The notes beneath the pieces were generated by a model that was not told where the DNA came from, searched no databases, and saw only the letters and a program-made list of their open reading frames with translations. Below, one piece after another: positions 1-8,492 of a stretch of 64,000 nt of DNA. This stretch comes from Burkholderia diffusa (GTDB taxonomy: Bacteria; Pseudomonadota; Gammaproteobacteria; Burkholderiales; Burkholderiaceae): assembly GCF_902499115.1 (NCBI RefSeq), contig NZ_CABVPN010000033.1, forward strand, positions 1-64,000, in the 5' to 3' direction. Each line of letters begins with the position of its first letter. Positions within the stretch are counted from its first letter, which is position 1. The translations under genes were made by a program, and so were the position numbers.

Positions 1-153
1 GATCGGGCCGTCAAGTCCCGTCCTACTCGTTACGCTGTCCGGTTCCTCAGAAAGAACCTTAACTGAACGGCATTACGGCGCGAGCCGGGCTTTCTTCTTG
101 CGGCGCAGGCCGCAGGCCGCGGGTGGCACGCGCCGCCTCGGGCCTGCTGGCGA

Positions 154-1227
154 TCAGTTGCCGCTGCCGCGCGCGACGCGCCGTGCCTTCACCGATTCCG
201 CGAGGCCTTCGAGCACCTTCACGCTGTCGTCCCACGCGATGCACGCGTCGGTGATGCTCTGGCCGTAGGTCAGCGGGCAGCCTTCCTTCAGGTCCTGGCG
301 CCCCTCGACGAGGTGCGACTCGATCATCACGCCGACGATGCGCTCGTCGCCGGCCGCAACCTGGCGGCCGATGTCCGCGCACACGGGGATCTGGTTCTCG
401 TGCTTCTTCGAGCTGTTCGCGTGGCTCGCGTCGATCATCAGGCGCGCGGCGAGGCCCGCCTTGCCGATGTCCGCGCACGCGGCGTTCACGCTGTCCGCGT
501 CGTAGTTCGGCGTCTTGCCGCCGCGCAGGATCACGTGGCAGTCCTCGTTGCCGGCCGTCGAGACGATCGCCGAGTGGCCGCCCTTGGTCACCGACAGGAA
601 ATGGTGCGGCTGCGATGCGGCCTTGATTGCGTCGACCGCGATCTTCACGTTGCCGTCGGTGCCGTTCTTGAAACCGACCGGGCACGACAGCCCAGACGCG
701 AGCTCGCGGTGCACCTGCGACTCGGTCGTGCGCGCGCCGATCGCGCCCCACGAGATCAGGTCGGCGATGTACTGCGGGCTGATCATGTCGAGGTATTCGG
801 TCGCGGCCGGCAGCCCCATCTCGTTGATCTGCAGCAGCAGTTCGCGCGCGGTGCGCAGCCCTTCGTTGATCTTGAAGCTGTTGTCGAGGTGCGGATCGTT
901 GATGAGCCCCTTCCAGCCGACCGTCGTGCGCGGCTTCTCGAAGTACACGCGCATCACGATTTCCAGCTCGCCCTTGAAGCGCTCGCGCTCCTTCACGAGC
1001 CGCCCCGCGTATTCGATCGCCGCCTTCGTATCGTGGATCGAACACGGCCCGATCACGACGATCAGCCGGTCGTCCATCCCGTGCAGGATGCGGTGCATCG
1101 ACTGGCGCGAGTTGTAGATCAGCTCGGACGCGGCTTCGGAGCACGCGAATTCGCGGATCAGGTGGGCGGGCGGCGTCAGTTCCTTGAGTTCGCGAATGCG
1201 GACATCATCGGTGTTGTGCGGGGGCAT
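154..1227 (-). CDS. aroG: 3-deoxy-7-phosphoheptulonate (DAHP) synthase, class I
   Basis: This cytoplasmic enzyme condenses phosphoenolpyruvate with erythrose 4-phosphate, the first step of aromatic amino acid biosynthesis. The 357-residue product matches the AroF/G/H family in length (about 350–356). It carries IGPCSIHD near residue 60, the KPRTTVGWKGL segment, VGFKNGTDGN, VTKGGHSA and DASHANSSKK, which supply phosphate- and metal-binding residues of the class I barrel. The N-terminal extension before the barrel is the part that senses a feedback amino acid in this family; which one cannot be told by eye. The ATG at 1227 gives the expected N-terminus (MPPHNTDDVRIRELKEL). It probably has its own promoter, since two terminator-like hairpins lie between it and tldD upstream. 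Confidence 0.95.
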   Translation of the reverse strand: MPPHNTDDVRIRELKELTPPAHLIREFACSEAASELIYNSRQSMHRILHGMDDRLIVVIGPCSIHDTKAAIEYAGRLVKERERFKGELEIVMRVYFEKPRTTVGWKGLINDPHLDNSFKINEGLRTARELLLQINEMGLPAATEYLDMISPQYIADLISWGAIGARTTESQVHRELASGLSCPVGFKNGTDGNVKIAVDAIKAASQPHHFLSVTKGGHSAIVSTAGNEDCHVILRGGKTPNYDADSVNAACADIGKAGLAARLMIDASHANSSKKHENQIPVCADIGRQVAAGDERIVGVMIESHLVEGRQDLKEGCPLTYGQSITDACIAWDDSVKVLEGLAESVKARRVARGSGN

Positions 1228-1357
1228 GCTGTTTCTCCTAATTTTGCGGGCGCCGTTCGGTCAGTGCGCGTGCGGCAGATTCATCAATTCAAGCAATTCA
1301 GTGATTCCGGTCGGAACCGCGGGATCCGCTGCGGCGGGGACCGGGTGGCGAAGGGCG

Positions 1358-1390
1358 AAAAAAAACCGCCGGGTTCGCCGGCGGTTTTTT
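1358..1390. terminator. Rho-independent terminator, A- and T-flanked 12-bp stem
   Basis: The arms AAAAACCGCCGG (1361–1372) and CCGGCGGTTTTT (1378–1389) pair perfectly around a five-base loop. On the minus strand the stem is followed by eight T residues, so it could end transcripts leaving tldD. It lies 130 bases upstream of aroG on the same strand, so an attenuator role for aroG cannot be excluded. Confidence 0.7.
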
Positions 1391-1563
1391 CGGGAATTTC
1401 GGTTGCGCTTTACGCGCCATCAACCCTCTCGATCCGCCAGCGGTCTGAGATGCCAAAAAAAGTAAAAATAAAACTTGGCGGACATGACGGAGATTCGGTT
1501 CGTCAAAAAAGTTGATTCGGAATTTATACCCCGGCGCCAGGCCGCTGGCAACCGGGGATGCGC

Positions 1564-1610
1564 AAAAATGCGGACAATCCGCGCGTTTTCGGCAAAATGC
1601 GCGGATTGTC
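1564..1610 (-). terminator. Terminator-like hairpin just after tldD
   Basis: Perfect 12-base inverted arms GACAATCCGCGC (1573–1584) and GCGCGGATTGTC (1599–1610) begin 16 bases past the tldD stop codon. The inner bases GTTTT/AAAAT can extend the stem. On the minus strand a run of five T follows at 1568–1564. This is the first of two hairpins between tldD and aroG. Confidence 0.6.
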
Positions 1611-1625
1611 TGCGCCGCGATGCGG

Positions 1626-3092
1626 TTATGCCGTACCGCCGACCGTCATCTTGTCGATCCGCAGGGTCGGCTGGCCGACGCCGACCGGCACGCTCTGGCC
1701 TTCCTTGCCGCACACGCCGACGCCCGAGTCGAGCGACATGTCGTTGCCGATCATGCTCACGTACTTCAGCGATTCCGGGCCGCTGCCGATCAGCGTCGCG
1801 CCCTTCACCGGGTAGGTGATCTTGCCGTTCTCGATCATGTACGCCTCGGACGCCGAGAACACGAACTTGCCGTTCGTGATGTCGACCTGGCCGCCGCCGA
1901 AGTTCACCGCGTACAGGCCGTTCTTCACGGATGCGATGATTTCCTGCGGATCCTTGTCGCCGTTCAGCATGTACGTATTGGTCATGCGCGGCATCGGCAA
2001 TGCCGCATACGACTCGCGCCGCGCGTTGCCGGTGACGGGCATCTTCATCAGGCGCGCGTTCAGCGTGTCCTGGATGTAGCCCTTCAGGATGCCGTCCTCG
2101 ATCAGCGTCGTGCACTGCGTCGGGTTGCCTTCGTCGTCGATGTTCAGCGAGCCGCGGCGATTCGGCAGCGTGCCGTCGTCGACCACCGTCACGCCCTTCG
2201 CGGCGACCTGCTCGCCGATCCGGCCGGCGAACGCCGACGAACCCTTGCGGTTGAAGTCGCCCTCGAGGCCGTGGCCGATCGCCTCGTGCAGCAGCACGCC
2301 CGGCCAGCCCGGCCCGAGCACGACCGTCATCGCGCCGGCCGGCGCAGGGCGCGCGTCGAGGTTCACGAGCGCCGCGTGCACGGCGTCGTCGACGTAGCGC
2401 GACAGCACTTCGTCGGTGAAGTAGCCGTAGTCGAAGCGGCCGCCGCCGCCGCCGGAGCCGATTTCGCGGCGGCCGTTCTGTTCGGCGATCACCGTGACCG
2501 ACACGCGCACGAGCGGCCGGATGTCGGCGGCGAGCGCGCCGTCGCTGCGCGCGACCAGCACAACATCGTATTCGCCGGCGAGCCCCGCCATCACCTGCGT
2601 GACGCGCGGGTCGCGACCGCGCGCCATCTGCTCGATGCGCTCGAGCAGCTTGACCTTGGCCGTCGCGTCGAGCGACGCGAGCGGATCGGACGGCAGATAC
2701 AGGTCGCGGCCCGAGATGCCCTTCAGCGACGTCGCCGCCTTGATCTTCTGGCGGCCGCCGCCGGCCGCCGCGATCGCCTTGGTGGCCGCGGCCGCCTGGG
2801 CGATGGCTTCCGGAGACAGGTCGTCCGAGTAGGCGAACGCGGTGCGGTCGCCCGCGACCGCGCGCACGCCGACGCCCTGGTCGATGCTGAAGCTGCCCGA
2901 CTTCACGATGCCTTCCTCGAGGCTCCACGCTTCGCTGCGGGTCGCCTGGAAGTACAGGTCCGCGTAGTCGACGCGATGCGTGAAGATGTCGGCGATCGTG
3001 CGCGTGAGCAGGCTCTCGTCGAGGCCGTACGGCGTGAGGAGGATGTCCTTCGCCAGCGCAAGGTTGCGGATGCCGGGTTCGATGATGTTCAT
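1626..3092 (-). CDS. tldD: Metalloprotease TldD
   Basis: TldD is the zinc-protease subunit of the TldD/TldE (PmbA) pair, which degrades unfolded peptides and processes small peptide substrates. The product shows the metal-binding HEAIGHGLEGD (HExxxH), the glycine-rich SGGGGGRFDYG region and the C-terminal GVCGKEGQSVPVGVGQPTL block, all typical. The chosen ATG at 3092 (MNIIEPGIRNL) gives 488 residues, close to the usual 480; an upstream ATG at 3164 would add 24 unconserved residues. It is the last gene of the yhdP–nitrilase–tldD unit, 93 bases after the nitrilase gene. Its partner pmbA is not in this window. Confidence 0.93.
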   Translation of the reverse strand: MNIIEPGIRNLALAKDILLTPYGLDESLLTRTIADIFTHRVDYADLYFQATRSEAWSLEEGIVKSGSFSIDQGVGVRAVAGDRTAFAYSDDLSPEAIAQAAAATKAIAAAGGGRQKIKAATSLKGISGRDLYLPSDPLASLDATAKVKLLERIEQMARGRDPRVTQVMAGLAGEYDVVLVARSDGALAADIRPLVRVSVTVIAEQNGRREIGSGGGGGRFDYGYFTDEVLSRYVDDAVHAALVNLDARPAPAGAMTVVLGPGWPGVLLHEAIGHGLEGDFNRKGSSAFAGRIGEQVAAKGVTVVDDGTLPNRRGSLNIDDEGNPTQCTTLIEDGILKGYIQDTLNARLMKMPVTGNARRESYAALPMPRMTNTYMLNGDKDPQEIIASVKNGLYAVNFGGGQVDITNGKFVFSASEAYMIENGKITYPVKGATLIGSGPESLKYVSMIGNDMSLDSGVGVCGKEGQSVPVGVGQPTLRIDKMTVGGTA

Positions 3093-3185
3093 GCGGGTAT
3101 CGAGGGTTCTCAAAAAGTTGTCGGGTGCGTTCTGGGCAGATGGGTTGGCCGGGCGGCGTTTCAAGCGCCAGGGCGGATCAGCGGT

Positions 3186-4013
3186 TCAGGCCAGCACGCG
3201 ATGCCGCCACGCGGGCAGGCTCTGGCGCACGTCGGCGATGCGCTGCGGATCGAGCGCGCCGGTCACGACGCTCGCGCCTTCGTCGCGGACCGCGACGATT
3301 TCGCCCCACGGGTCGATCAGCATGCTGTGGCCCCAGGTGCGCCGGCCGTTCTCGTGCTTGCCGCCTTGCGCGGCCGCGAGCACGTAGCACTGGTTCTCGA
3401 CGGCCCGCGCGCGCAGCAGCATTTCCCAGTGCGCGCGGCCCGTCGTATACGTAAACGCCGACGGCACGACGATCAGCGCGCAGTCGCCCATCCTGCGGTA
3501 CAGCTCCGGAAAGCGCAGATCGTAACAGACCGACAGGCCGACCCGCCCGAACGGCGCGTCGAACGTGACGACCGTGTCGCCCGCGCGGATCGTGCGCGCC
3601 TCGTCGAACGATTCGTCGCCTTTCTCGAAGTTGAACAGGTGGATCTTGTCGTAGCGGGCCGCTTCGTTGCCGCTCGGGTCGAACACGAGCGTCGTGTTCA
3701 GCACGCGATCGGGTTCGGGCGCCTTCAGCGGCAGCGTGCCGCCGATCACCCAGATGCCGTGACGATGCGCGGCCTCCGCGAGGAAGCGCTGAATCGGACC
3801 GTCGCGGTAGGGTTCGGCGAGCGCGAGCTTGTCGGTGTCGCGATGGCCCATGAAGCAGAAATACTCGGGCAGCAGCACGAGCTGCGCGCCGTCGCCGGCC
3901 GCTTCCGCGATCAGGCGTCCGGCTTCGGCGAGATTGCGTGCGACGTCCGGCGTGCTCACCATCTGCAGCGCGGCGACCCGAAAGGGCGTGGCGGAACGGG
4001 CGTGATCGGTCAT
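3186..4013 (-). CDS. Carbon–nitrogen hydrolase (nitrilase superfamily, Nit1-like)
   Basis: This 275-residue protein belongs to the nitrilase superfamily of cytoplasmic amidases. The catalytic Glu (LLPEYF), Lys (YDKIHLFNFEKG) and Cys (VCYDLRFPELYR) are all visible in order. The sequence resembles Nit1/YbeM-type enzymes, which hydrolyse deaminated glutathione as a metabolite-repair function; substrate assignment is from family knowledge only. It sits between yhdP and tldD on the same strand, 51 bases after the yhdP stop, an arrangement common in betaproteobacteria. The ATG at 4013 gives the expected N-terminus (FRVAALQMVST). Confidence 0.9.
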   Translation of the reverse strand: MTDHARSATPFRVAALQMVSTPDVARNLAEAGRLIAEAAGDGAQLVLLPEYFCFMGHRDTDKLALAEPYRDGPIQRFLAEAAHRHGIWVIGGTLPLKAPEPDRVLNTTLVFDPSGNEAARYDKIHLFNFEKGDESFDEARTIRAGDTVVTFDAPFGRVGLSVCYDLRFPELYRRMGDCALIVVPSAFTYTTGRAHWEMLLRARAVENQCYVLAAAQGGKHENGRRTWGHSMLIDPWGEIVAVRDEGASVVTGALDPQRIADVRQSLPAWRHRVLA

Positions 4014-4064
4014 CGCTGGATCGGTTGCGTCATAAATGGGGTGCGGCCCGGCACCCTGCGCGCG

Positions 4065-7000
4065 TCAGTGGCTCGTCGCATCGGCCGGACCGTGATTCAT
4101 CTTACCCTGATCGCCTCGCACCCGCTCGATGTGCGGATGCGCCCACGAGCCGGTGATCGCGTAGTCGAGCGCGAACGCGTGCGACAGCGTCTCAGACAGC
4201 GCGTAGTTCGCTGCCAGCACGCCGACGCCGAGCAGCGGATTGATGATCGCGGCCGCGATCGCGGCCGTGCCGGCGCCGATCTTCGGCGCGACGTGCGCGT
4301 GCAGGTCCTGCGTCTCGGTGCCAAGGTCGACCGCGCCGCGCACGGTCACGTTCGCCGGCGCAGTCGTCATCGAGAAGTCGTCGGTGCGTGCGATCCCGTT
4401 CGAGATCCGGCTGGTGCCCGTGATCTTGTCGAACGGCAGTCCCTTGCCGATCACGTCGCGGAAATTCAGCGTCAGGAAGCGCGCGAGACTCTGCAGGCTC
4501 AGCACGCCGAGCAGTTTCGCGGCGCCCGGATCGACCTTCAGGATCTGGCCGTGCTCCAGGTCGAGCGCGATCTGGCCGCCGAGCGACGGCAGATCGACCG
4601 CGGTCGGGCCGCCGCGCCAGCCGACCTTGCCGGTCACCGTGCCGTGGCCGTCCGCCAGCGTGCGCGGCAGGCCGACGAGGTCGAGCAGCGCGCCCGCGTT
4701 GCCGACGTCGAGCTTGAAGTCGAACACGCTGCGGCGCGGTGCATCGTTTTCGTCGACGCCGCGGGCCAGCGCGCGGCGCGACGTGCGCCAGTTGCCGGTT
4801 GCCGTCAGCTTTGCGGCCGGGTTCGCCAGCTCGAGCTTGTCGAGCTGCCACACCGGCGCGCCGTCTTCCTCGATGTTGCGCGCATTGACGACGAGCCGGC
4901 CGATGTCGTGATCGCGTGCAACGACCTGGTCGACGATCAGGTCGACCGACGGCATCGGCCGGTCGGTCGGCGTCGGCAGGTTCATCGCGCGGCCGACGAG
5001 GTCGTGCTGCGCACTCTGCGGAATCACGAGCTTCGCGAGCCTCGCGTTCAGCACGCCCGCGCCGTTGTGGCCGCCGCCTGGCGCCCACGACAGGTAGCCC
5101 GAGACCTGGTTCGACGCGATGTTCGCCTGCCACAACTCGTCGATGTGCGACGCGCCGATGATCACGTTTTCCCAGTTGCGCTTGAGCAGCTTCAGCGTGC
5201 CGAAGTGGAGCGCGAAGCGCTTCGGCGTGAAGCTCGCGACGTCGATGCGCGGCGCGGCTTGCGGTTCCGGCGCGCGCGGCGCGTCGTGCTGCAGCGTGCG
5301 GGCCAGTGCGAGCCAGGCGTCGGCGTCGAGCTCGTCGACGTCGACGGCGGCGCTCACGCCGTCCTGCGGCAGGTCGGGCATCCGGTGGATGCCCATCGCG
5401 CCGCGCACCGCGCGCAGCGGCTGGCCGGGTGTTGCGTCGAGCAGGTAGGTCGCGGACACGGGGCCGAGCGTCAGGTCGGCATGCTCGAGGCGCTTGCCGC
5501 CCGCCTCGGCGGCCGGCTGCAGCGTGAAGCGGAACGGCATCGGCGTGCCGGCCGGTTTCGCGAACGGCGCCGGGAAGTTCAACGCGACGCCCGTCAGGTC
5601 GGAACGCGCGGTGACTTCCGGCAGGCGGCCCGGCGCGCCGCGCACGGCGAGCTGGTACGGTGCGTCGCCGACCACGTGCTCGAGCAGCGCCGCAGCCGTG
5701 CCGCGCAGGTTCATCCCGCGCGCGGCGTCGAGCGCGAGCTTGCCGTCGACGTCCACCGCGTACGGGCCGTGCGACTGGAAGTTGCCGTTCGCGCGCACGG
5801 GTCCGCCGAGGAAGCGCCCCGACAGGTCGTGCAGCGATGCGCCAGTCTCGGAGAAGCGCACGCTGCCGCGCAGCGCGGACAGCGGCGGCACGCCGTCGGT
5901 CGACAGCGTGTTACCGCCGAATGCGAGTGCGCCTTCGACGTGGGTATGCGGATGCGGAACGTGCTGCGGAATCGTGATCTTGAGCGCGAGCGTCGCCGGC
6001 CCCTGCGCATCGATCCGCTGGCCGATGTGCCCGCTCATCGCGCCGAGCGAGCTGTTGTCCGCGTAGTCGATCAGGTCCGCGAGCGGGCCTTGCGCATGGC
6101 CGTCGATGACGAGCGGCGACGTCGACGGGTTGCCGAGATCGTTGATCCGGCCGGCGACCTTCGTCAGCGCGACGCGCTTGTAGTGCGCGCGCGCGATGTC
6201 GAAACGCAGCTTGTTCTGCGCGAGCTCGAACACGCCGTCGATCCCGTCGAGTGCGGGCCAGACGCTCGGCGTGCCGTTCGCGAGCTTGCGCGGCGGGTAC
6301 GGCGTCGGCTCGAAGCGGCCGCCGGTGAACGGCGCGACGATATGGAACACGCCGGCATCCGGCTCGTGTTCGAACGGGAATTTCTCGAGCGGGCCGCGGG
6401 CGACGATCGACGCGCCCTTGGACACCTGGCCGTCCTGCAGCGCATGGCCGAGATAGTTGCGCAGGTGCTCGGACATCCCAGTCGGCAGGTAGCGCGGAAT
6501 GCGCGCCACCGACGCGCGCGCGAAATCCGCGCGCAGGTCGAGCGAGCCGCGGCCGTGGCCGGGGTTCGTGTACGAGCCCGACACCGCGATTTCCGCATCG
6601 GGGTTTGCGACGAACAGGTCCGGCAACGTCACGTCGACGCGCGCGTGCTTCTCGCCCGGCGCCGGCGTGATCACCCATTTCGCGTTGCCGCGCAGCCGGT
6701 CGAAGGTCAGGCGCGGCTCGTCGAATTCGCCGGGCACCGTGACCGCGGCGTTGACCGTGTCGAAGTGCGCGGCGCCGCCCGTCTCGTTCGCGTCGACGCG
6801 GCCCCACAGGTTCTCGACGCCCGGCCAGCCGGCGCGCGGATGGCCACGCGGCGAGAGGCCGGGGGGCGGCTCCTGCGCGGCGAAGCTGATGCCCTGCAGG
6901 TCGCCGAGGAAGCGGTAGCGCACGATCGGTGCGGCGCCGGTGCGGCGCTCTTCGTCGGCGAGCTCGGCCCGCGCCGGCTTCGCGCGTTCAACCTCGATGT

Positions 7001-8264
7001 GATAATTCGACACCATCCCGCGCGGGTCGAGCTTGATCAGTTCGTTGCGCAGCTGCGCCGGCAGCGGCAGCCCGCGGATGAACTCGCTGAGGATGCCGAG
7101 ATCGACGCGGTCGCCGACGACGCTCAGGAGCTGCCCCTGGTCGGCGGCCGGCACGCGGTAGCGGGCGGTCAGCGTCGACAGCGCGAGCGAGCGGGCGAGC
7201 GGCGTGCCGTCCGGCAGCGGCGGCTGCCCGAGCTCCGCGTTGAAGCGCGTCAGGTGCAGCGTGTAGTCGCGGCCGGCGTCCAGCGCCATGTCCCAGCCGA
7301 AGCCGACCGTCGGCACGTCGAGGCGCGGCTGGGTCGGCCGCACGCGCAGCACGACGTCGGCGCCCTGCAGGTCGCCGCCGGCGGAGCGCAGGTGGCCGTT
7401 CTGGAAGGTCGCCCAGATTGCGTTGTCGATGCGGCCCGCGTGGATCGTGAGCGGTATGTCGAGATAGCGGCCGAGCGTCTGCAGGTCGACGGGGCCGGTC
7501 GACAGATACGCGTCGCCGGTCCAGTTCGTCGGCTTGCCGATCGGCGCGAGCGGCTTGTGCCGGAAGCGCGCGCGGAAATCGAGCGGGCCGAGCAGCAGGG
7601 TGCCGTTCGCGGGCGCCTGAAGCGCGGCCTTGTGCTCGCGGCCGTCGTTGAGCACCGCGAGGCGGATGCCGGACAGCGCGAGCTCCGGTGCATCGTGCTG
7701 CGCGTCGCGCCAGCGCAGCGTGCCGTTGCGCAGCACGATCGCTTCCTGCTTCAGCAGCCAGGTGCCGAACGTGTCGTTGCCGCCATGGGTGGTCGCGACG
7801 CCGACGCCCGCGATGCTCAGCGAGCCGTCGGCCGTGCGCGCGACGACGAGGTCCGGATGGTCGACGATCAGGCTCGACAGCGCGGGCGACAGCCGCAGCA
7901 GCGACATCCACGACAGCGCGGCCGTCGCGTGCGGGACCGACAGCGCGATCTGGCCGTCACGGCCGCGAATGGTGAGGTTGGCGACTTCGACACCCGGCTG
8001 CATGCCGGACCAGTGGGGGGACAGTTTGCCGATCGAGAGCTGCGCGTGGAGCTTGTCGGACACCGCGCGCTCGATGCGCGGGCGAAATTCGTCGATGCGC
8101 GGCAGCACCACGTAGCGCAGCCCGAGGAACGCGCCGGCCGCGACGAAGTACGTGCCGATCCCGACTGCCAGCGTCACCCTGAACACGTGACGCAGGACTG
8201 GATGATCGTGCTTCGGAGGTCCCGCTTCGGGCTCAGCTAAGGCGGATTCCTGACGGTCGGACAT
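4065..8264 (-). CDS. yhdP: YhdP/AsmA-family envelope protein
   Basis: This 1399-residue product has a single N-terminal membrane segment at about residues 28–52 (AVGIGTYFVAAGAFLGLRYVV), followed by a very long periplasmic region rich in short beta-strand patterns and an AsmA_2-type C-terminal domain (about 1150–1370, including DLEHGQILKVDPGAAKLLGVLSL split over the strand repeats). Members of this family bridge inner and outer membranes and move phospholipids outward; in E. coli YhdP affects stationary-phase barrier function. It is the first gene of the yhdP–nitrilase–tldD unit and diverges from glnE across 228 bases that must hold both promoters. Confidence 0.92.
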   Translation of the reverse strand: MSDRQESALAEPEAGPPKHDHPVLRHVFRVTLAVGIGTYFVAAGAFLGLRYVVLPRIDEFRPRIERAVSDKLHAQLSIGKLSPHWSGMQPGVEVANLTIRGRDGQIALSVPHATAALSWMSLLRLSPALSSLIVDHPDLVVARTADGSLSIAGVGVATTHGGNDTFGTWLLKQEAIVLRNGTLRWRDAQHDAPELALSGIRLAVLNDGREHKAALQAPANGTLLLGPLDFRARFRHKPLAPIGKPTNWTGDAYLSTGPVDLQTLGRYLDIPLTIHAGRIDNAIWATFQNGHLRSAGGDLQGADVVLRVRPTQPRLDVPTVGFGWDMALDAGRDYTLHLTRFNAELGQPPLPDGTPLARSLALSTLTARYRVPAADQGQLLSVVGDRVDLGILSEFIRGLPLPAQLRNELIKLDPRGMVSNYHIEVERAKPARAELADEERRTGAAPIVRYRFLGDLQGISFAAQEPPPGLSPRGHPRAGWPGVENLWGRVDANETGGAAHFDTVNAAVTVPGEFDEPRLTFDRLRGNAKWVITPAPGEKHARVDVTLPDLFVANPDAEIAVSGSYTNPGHGRGSLDLRADFARASVARIPRYLPTGMSEHLRNYLGHALQDGQVSKGASIVARGPLEKFPFEHEPDAGVFHIVAPFTGGRFEPTPYPPRKLANGTPSVWPALDGIDGVFELAQNKLRFDIARAHYKRVALTKVAGRINDLGNPSTSPLVIDGHAQGPLADLIDYADNSSLGAMSGHIGQRIDAQGPATLALKITIPQHVPHPHTHVEGALAFGGNTLSTDGVPPLSALRGSVRFSETGASLHDLSGRFLGGPVRANGNFQSHGPYAVDVDGKLALDAARGMNLRGTAAALLEHVVGDAPYQLAVRGAPGRLPEVTARSDLTGVALNFPAPFAKPAGTPMPFRFTLQPAAEAGGKRLEHADLTLGPVSATYLLDATPGQPLRAVRGAMGIHRMPDLPQDGVSAAVDVDELDADAWLALARTLQHDAPRAPEPQAAPRIDVASFTPKRFALHFGTLKLLKRNWENVIIGASHIDELWQANIASNQVSGYLSWAPGGGHNGAGVLNARLAKLVIPQSAQHDLVGRAMNLPTPTDRPMPSVDLIVDQVVARDHDIGRLVVNARNIEEDGAPVWQLDKLELANPAAKLTATGNWRTSRRALARGVDENDAPRRSVFDFKLDVGNAGALLDLVGLPRTLADGHGTVTGKVGWRGGPTAVDLPSLGGQIALDLEHGQILKVDPGAAKLLGVLSLQSLARFLTLNFRDVIGKGLPFDKITGTSRISNGIARTDDFSMTTAPANVTVRGAVDLGTETQDLHAHVAPKIGAGTAAIAAAIINPLLGVGVLAANYALSETLSHAFALDYAITGSWAHPHIERVRGDQGKMNHGPADATSH

Positions 8265-8492
8265 GCGGCGGAAGGGCGGCGATATGGTAGTTTTGCAGAC
8301 TGACGTTGAAATGTATCACAGGGGTTCGTGCCGGCGGCCGTTGCGGCAGCACGGCACGGGCTTTCCGGCGCGCGGTTTTCGCGGCGGCGCATCCGCGTCG
8401 CGACACCGCGCCGAGTCCACGGGGCCTGTCGGCAGCGGGGCGCGCAAGCGCTCTCCCGCGGCGGCGGGCCCGACCGCCAGGCACGCTTTTCG

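Noticed and set aside
1512..8240. A 2242-codon open frame on the plus strand opposite tldD, the nitrilase gene and yhdP
   Set aside because: It is rich in Arg, Ala, Val and His, has no recognisable domain and mirrors three well-supported genes. Long antisense frames are expected in GC-rich DNA.
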